Below, piece after piece: positions 58,666 to 61,281 of a stretch of 61,281 bases of DNA. This DNA comes from UBA8296 sp031581145 (GTDB lineage: Bacteria; Bacteroidota; Rhodothermia; Balneolales; Balneolaceae), in NCBI GenBank assembly GCA_031581145.1, contig JAVLBP010000009.1:1-61281 (forward strand), in the 5' to 3' direction. The position numbers were made by a program, and so were the translations under genes. The notes under the pieces were generated by a model that saw only the letters and a program-made list of their open reading frames with translations, did no database searches and was not told the origin of the DNA. Within the stretch, counting starts at the first letter, position 1, and every line of letters begins with the position of its first letter.

Positions 58666-59783
58666 GATTGACCCTAGAAACATTGCTTTCACAAACAGCA
58701 CCATCACAAATAGCACCTTCAACCTCTAACTTAACGACGCGTTGGCCCGCAGAATGGGAGTCGAAGGATGCTATGCTACTCACCTGGCCCGAAAATCGTG
58801 AAACATGGCCTGGAGAGCGACTTCAACGTGTGGAAGGTGTGTATGTGGAGCTCATACGCGCAATGGCTTCGCGTCAACGGGTGCTGTGCCTTGTCTCGTC
58901 CGCTGTTGTCAGAGAAGTTGCAGATCGATTGGTCCGGCAATCCCTGGAACCTGGCACAACGCTAGATTTGGAGTGGATAGTTGTGCCTACGAATGATCTT
59001 TGGGTGCGTGATTACGGACCCATTGGCGTGTGGCAGGGTGATCAACCCCTATGGTTAGATTGGACGTATAACGCATGGGGAGGCAAATACCCACCATTTG
59101 AGTTGGATAATGCCATTCCAACGTCACTTGCAGGGTTGTATGGCGCGAGAGTAACGTCGTTTGAGACTGTGTTGGAAGGTGGAGCCGTCGAAGGCAATGG
59201 ACAGGGGGTAATGTTAACCACCAAGGCGGTTCTCCAAAACCCTACGCGCAATCCTGGGTTGAGCCAAAAGAGCCTTGAACAGATTCTACAAGAGGCTTTT
59301 GGGGTATCGCATATTTGTTGGTTTGATGCAGGGCTCAAAGGTGATGACACTGATGGGCATGTCGATGATTTTGCAAGGTTTGTGCGTGAGGATGTGGTAT
59401 TAATCGCTCAAGACGCGCCAAATGGCCCAAATGAGGGGGTGCTGCGAGCCAACAAGGAGACACTCAACTCCTTTGCCCAAGAGTTGAGGGCACAGCAAGG
59501 GTTTGATCTCGACATTGTGGAGCTTCCGATGCCTCGCTGTGAAATTGAAGGCACAACCGTCGATGGATCGAGCGTCGTCCCTGCGAGTTATGCTAACTTT
59601 GTGTTTGGTGACTACACGGTATACCTCCCACTTTATGATCCCAAAACGGATCGTGAGGCTCGCGCCATAATCCAAGAGCTCCTTCCTGAGATGGACATTG
59701 TGGGCATTCCATGTCATGATTTGGTGTGGGGGCAGGGATCCATTCATTGCGTGACGCAGAACCTCATTGGATTGAGTGAATGA
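58653..59783 (+). CDS. aguA: Agmatine deiminase
   Basis: Guanidino-modifying (PAD_porph) enzyme of 376 residues that turns agmatine into N-carbamoylputrescine. Substrate and catalytic residues lie in WPAEWESKDAMLLTWP, PTNDLWVRDYGPI (Asp), DDTDGHVDDFARF (His) and the Cys of GSIHCVTQN near the C-terminus. The start is uncertain: GTG 58653 overlaps aguB by 13 nt, and TTG 58668 is in frame after it. The first 20 residues include a duplicated SQTAP/SQIAP encoded by 15-nt repeats and are not conserved. Confidence 0.93.
   Translation: MGRLRLTLETLLSQTAPSQIAPSTSNLTTRWPAEWESKDAMLLTWPENRETWPGERLQRVEGVYVELIRAMASRQRVLCLVSSAVVREVADRLVRQSLEPGTTLDLEWIVVPTNDLWVRDYGPIGVWQGDQPLWLDWTYNAWGGKYPPFELDNAIPTSLAGLYGARVTSFETVLEGGAVEGNGQGVMLTTKAVLQNPTRNPGLSQKSLEQILQEAFGVSHICWFDAGLKGDDTDGHVDDFARFVREDVVLIAQDAPNGPNEGVLRANKETLNSFAQELRAQQGFDLDIVELPMPRCEIEGTTVDGSSVVPASYANFVFGDYTVYLPLYDPKTDREARAIIQELLPEMDIVGIPCHDLVWGQGSIHCVTQNLIGLSE
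58689..58718. repeat. 15-nt duplication in the aguA N-terminus
   Basis: TCACAAACAGCACCA (58689-58703) and TCACAAATAGCACCT (58704-58718) are adjacent and in frame, encoding SQTAP and SQIAP before the conserved start of the enzyme. Confidence 0.85.
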
Positions 59784-59807
59784 AGGTGCGTACATTCGAA
59801 GCAGATT

Positions 59808-61281
59808 ATGAGTAATTCTACCCCACCATTAACGTCAACCGGCGAGTCTGGTTATAAGACCGGCACTAAGTCTGGCAAGAAGACTAGCACTGTGGCTGAA
59901 GCGACGATTGATCACCCCGATTTTGAAGCGGTTATTGGGCTTGAAGTCCACGCGCAGCTCCAAACACAAACCAAAGCGTTTGCACCCGTAGCGAGTGAGT
60001 ATGGTGAGGCACCCAATACCCAACTCACACCACTTTGCCTAGGCCACCCTGGGACCTTGCCACAAGTGAATGAAGAGCTTATTCATTATACGGTCAAGAT
60101 GGGTCTTGCAACGGGTTGTGACATAGCGCGTCGATCAATTTTTGCTCGAAAAAACTATTTCTATCCTGATTTGCCAAAGGGGTACCAGATATCTCAATAC
60201 GAGACGCCCATTTGTTTTGATGGTGCGATTGAGATTACGCTGCCTACCTACAAAAAACGAATTGGGCTCACCAGAATTCATATGGAAGAGGATTCAGGGA
60301 AATCTTTGCATGATCAAGATCCATACCACTCGTTGATTGATTTGAATCGTGCGGGATCAAGCCTCATCGAGATTGTTTCTGAGCCTGATATTCGAACTCC
60401 TCAAGAGGCGTATGCTTACCTAACACGAATTCGTCAAATTGTGCAATATCTAGATATTTGTGACGGAAACATGGAGGAGGGGAGTCTTCGATGTGATGCG
60501 AACGTTTCAGTGCGCCCACGAGGACAAGAGGCATTTGGGACTCGAACGGAGCTCAAGAATATGAACTCCTTTCGAAACGTTGAGAAGGCGATTCAGTATG
60601 AAATTGATCGCCAAATCGCGTTGATTCAAGAGGGTGGTGAGGTGATTCAAGAGACACTTTTATGGGATCCTAATGCCATGACCACACGCTCGATGCGCAG
60701 CAAGGAGGAAGCGCATGATTACCGCTACTTCCCCGAACCCGATTTGCCTCCCATCGTGCTGGATGAAGCGTGGTTAGAATCTGTTAAGGTAGCTCTTCCT
60801 GAATTGCCGGACGTTCGAAGAGCTCGCTTTATGGAGCAGTACTCCCTTGGTCTTGATGATGCGGTGACCCTGACGGATCAACGCGCTTTAGCAGATTATT
60901 TTGAAGCGTTAGTTGAGGCAAGTGGTGATGCAAAAGCCTCAAGCGCGATGATTTTATCGAATGTGTTGCGTGTATTGAATGAGCGTGGATGGTCGATTGG
61001 GCAATTTCCAGTCGGAGTGGAGCCGCTGGCGCAGTTGATTCAACTCAAACAGGACGCAAAGGTGAATTCCAGTGCTCAAACCACACTATTTATGGAGTTG
61101 GTTGATCGTCATGTCAACCATGAAGGTGGCAAAGCGGATGGGGCTTTGCATGGGGCTGAGCGCACGGCTATGCAAACAGATGTCGAAACAATTGCCAAAG
61201 AGCTCGATTTGATTCAAGTTTCAGATGATGCTGCGATAGAGACCTTTGTTGACCAGGTCCTAGCCCAACACCCTGAGGAGG
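59808..61281 (+). CDS. gatB: Aspartyl/glutamyl-tRNA amidotransferase subunit B (3' partial)
   Basis: Part of GatCAB, which amidates mischarged Glu-tRNA(Gln) or Asp-tRNA(Asn). Translating from ATG 59808 gives 491 codons open to the window end. The marks are FEAVIGLEVHAQLQTQTKAF, FARKNYFYPDLPKGYQISQY, then LTRIHMEEDSGKS, LIDLNRAGSSLIEIVSEPD and EEGSLRCDANVSVRP. The C-terminal YqeY-like helical part begins around residue 340 and is cut. The N-terminus has about 45 extra residues rich in Ser, Thr, Gly and Lys, with a degenerate 24-nt repeat (59844-59891). The gene starts 24 nt after aguA. Confidence 0.95.
   Translation, partial: MSNSTPPLTSTGESGYKTGTKSGKKTSTVAEATIDHPDFEAVIGLEVHAQLQTQTKAFAPVASEYGEAPNTQLTPLCLGHPGTLPQVNEELIHYTVKMGLATGCDIARRSIFARKNYFYPDLPKGYQISQYETPICFDGAIEITLPTYKKRIGLTRIHMEEDSGKSLHDQDPYHSLIDLNRAGSSLIEIVSEPDIRTPQEAYAYLTRIRQIVQYLDICDGNMEEGSLRCDANVSVRPRGQEAFGTRTELKNMNSFRNVEKAIQYEIDRQIALIQEGGEVIQETLLWDPNAMTTRSMRSKEEAHDYRYFPEPDLPPIVLDEAWLESVKVALPELPDVRRARFMEQYSLGLDDAVTLTDQRALADYFEALVEASGDAKASSAMILSNVLRVLNERGWSIGQFPVGVEPLAQLIQLKQDAKVNSSAQTTLFMELVDRHVNHEGGKADGALHGAERTAMQTDVETIAKELDLIQVSDDAAIETFVDQVLAQHPEE

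Overview
The window reads as ordinary chromosome from a member of the Bacteroidota / Rhodothermota / Balneolota group. The grounds are a SusC/SusD outer-membrane pair, a b558-type SdhC-SdhA-SdhB succinate dehydrogenase, a BshC-type bacillithiol gene, CoaBC active-site variants of the kind I associate with Bacteroidota, and several matches to the Bacteroidota promoter -7 box TAnnTTTG. I see no phage, IS element, CRISPR array or rRNA. The one RNA gene is tRNA-Val(GAC). Both ends are cut inside genes: panB on the left and gatB on the right.

Layout. 1-1314: end of panB, then surE. 1315-16462: an AT-richer glycan-utilization locus made of susC, susD, a terminator, a giant FG-GAP/ASPIC-UnbV protein, a CBM9-fold protein, a TIM-barrel glycosidase-like protein, a divergent GH20 hexosaminidase lipoprotein and a Tat-exported Gfo/Idh/MocA protein. 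16470-23206 (minus): a tightly packed run read as cob(I)alamin adenosyltransferase, phosphohexomutase, yicC, gmk, rpoZ, coaBC, a small membrane protein and a lipase. 23333-28883 (plus): sdhC-sdhA-sdhB-recQ. 28843-30201: a divergent lipoprotein and coaX. 30202-30540: a repeat-filled convergent spacer. 30541-35597: amidase (minus), a QTMAN-like glycosyltransferase (plus), then dnaB and a family-4 uracil-DNA glycosylase (minus). 35745-39343 (plus): bifunctional nuclease, a BshC-MTHFS fusion, tmk. 39485-45010 (plus): SRPBCC protein, an AroE-PgeF fusion, a histone-deacetylase-family protein, dxr, rseP. 45042-52773 (minus): thrS-infC-rpmI-rplT-pheS-pheT, a coiled-coil protein, zapA and an orphan HigA-like antitoxin. 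52887-61281: tRNA-Val, nusB-ychF, deoC with a SPOR-like gene, pckA, aguB-aguA, gatB.

How the genes fit together. The left locus should bind and import an oligosaccharide (SusCD) and trim N-acetylhexosamine ends (GH20), with several exported binding or hydrolytic helpers. Three CoA genes (panB, coaBC, coaX) lie in the window but in separate units. aguA and aguB together turn agmatine into putrescine. The thrS-to-pheT block is the classical translation operon, and its infC appears to start on AUU or AUC.

Most unusual points: (1) two gene fusions, BshC with 5-formyltetrahydrofolate cyclo-ligase and AroE with PgeF (YfiH/LACC1 family); (2) a family-4-type uracil-DNA glycosylase in which all four iron-sulfur cysteines are replaced; (3) a bacterial relative of the eukaryotic tRNA-queuosine mannosyltransferase; (4) a window-wide habit of short perfect or near-perfect tandem duplications (12-30 nt units) at start codons, stop codons and domain linkers. 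All assignments come from reading the sequence; no database search was run.
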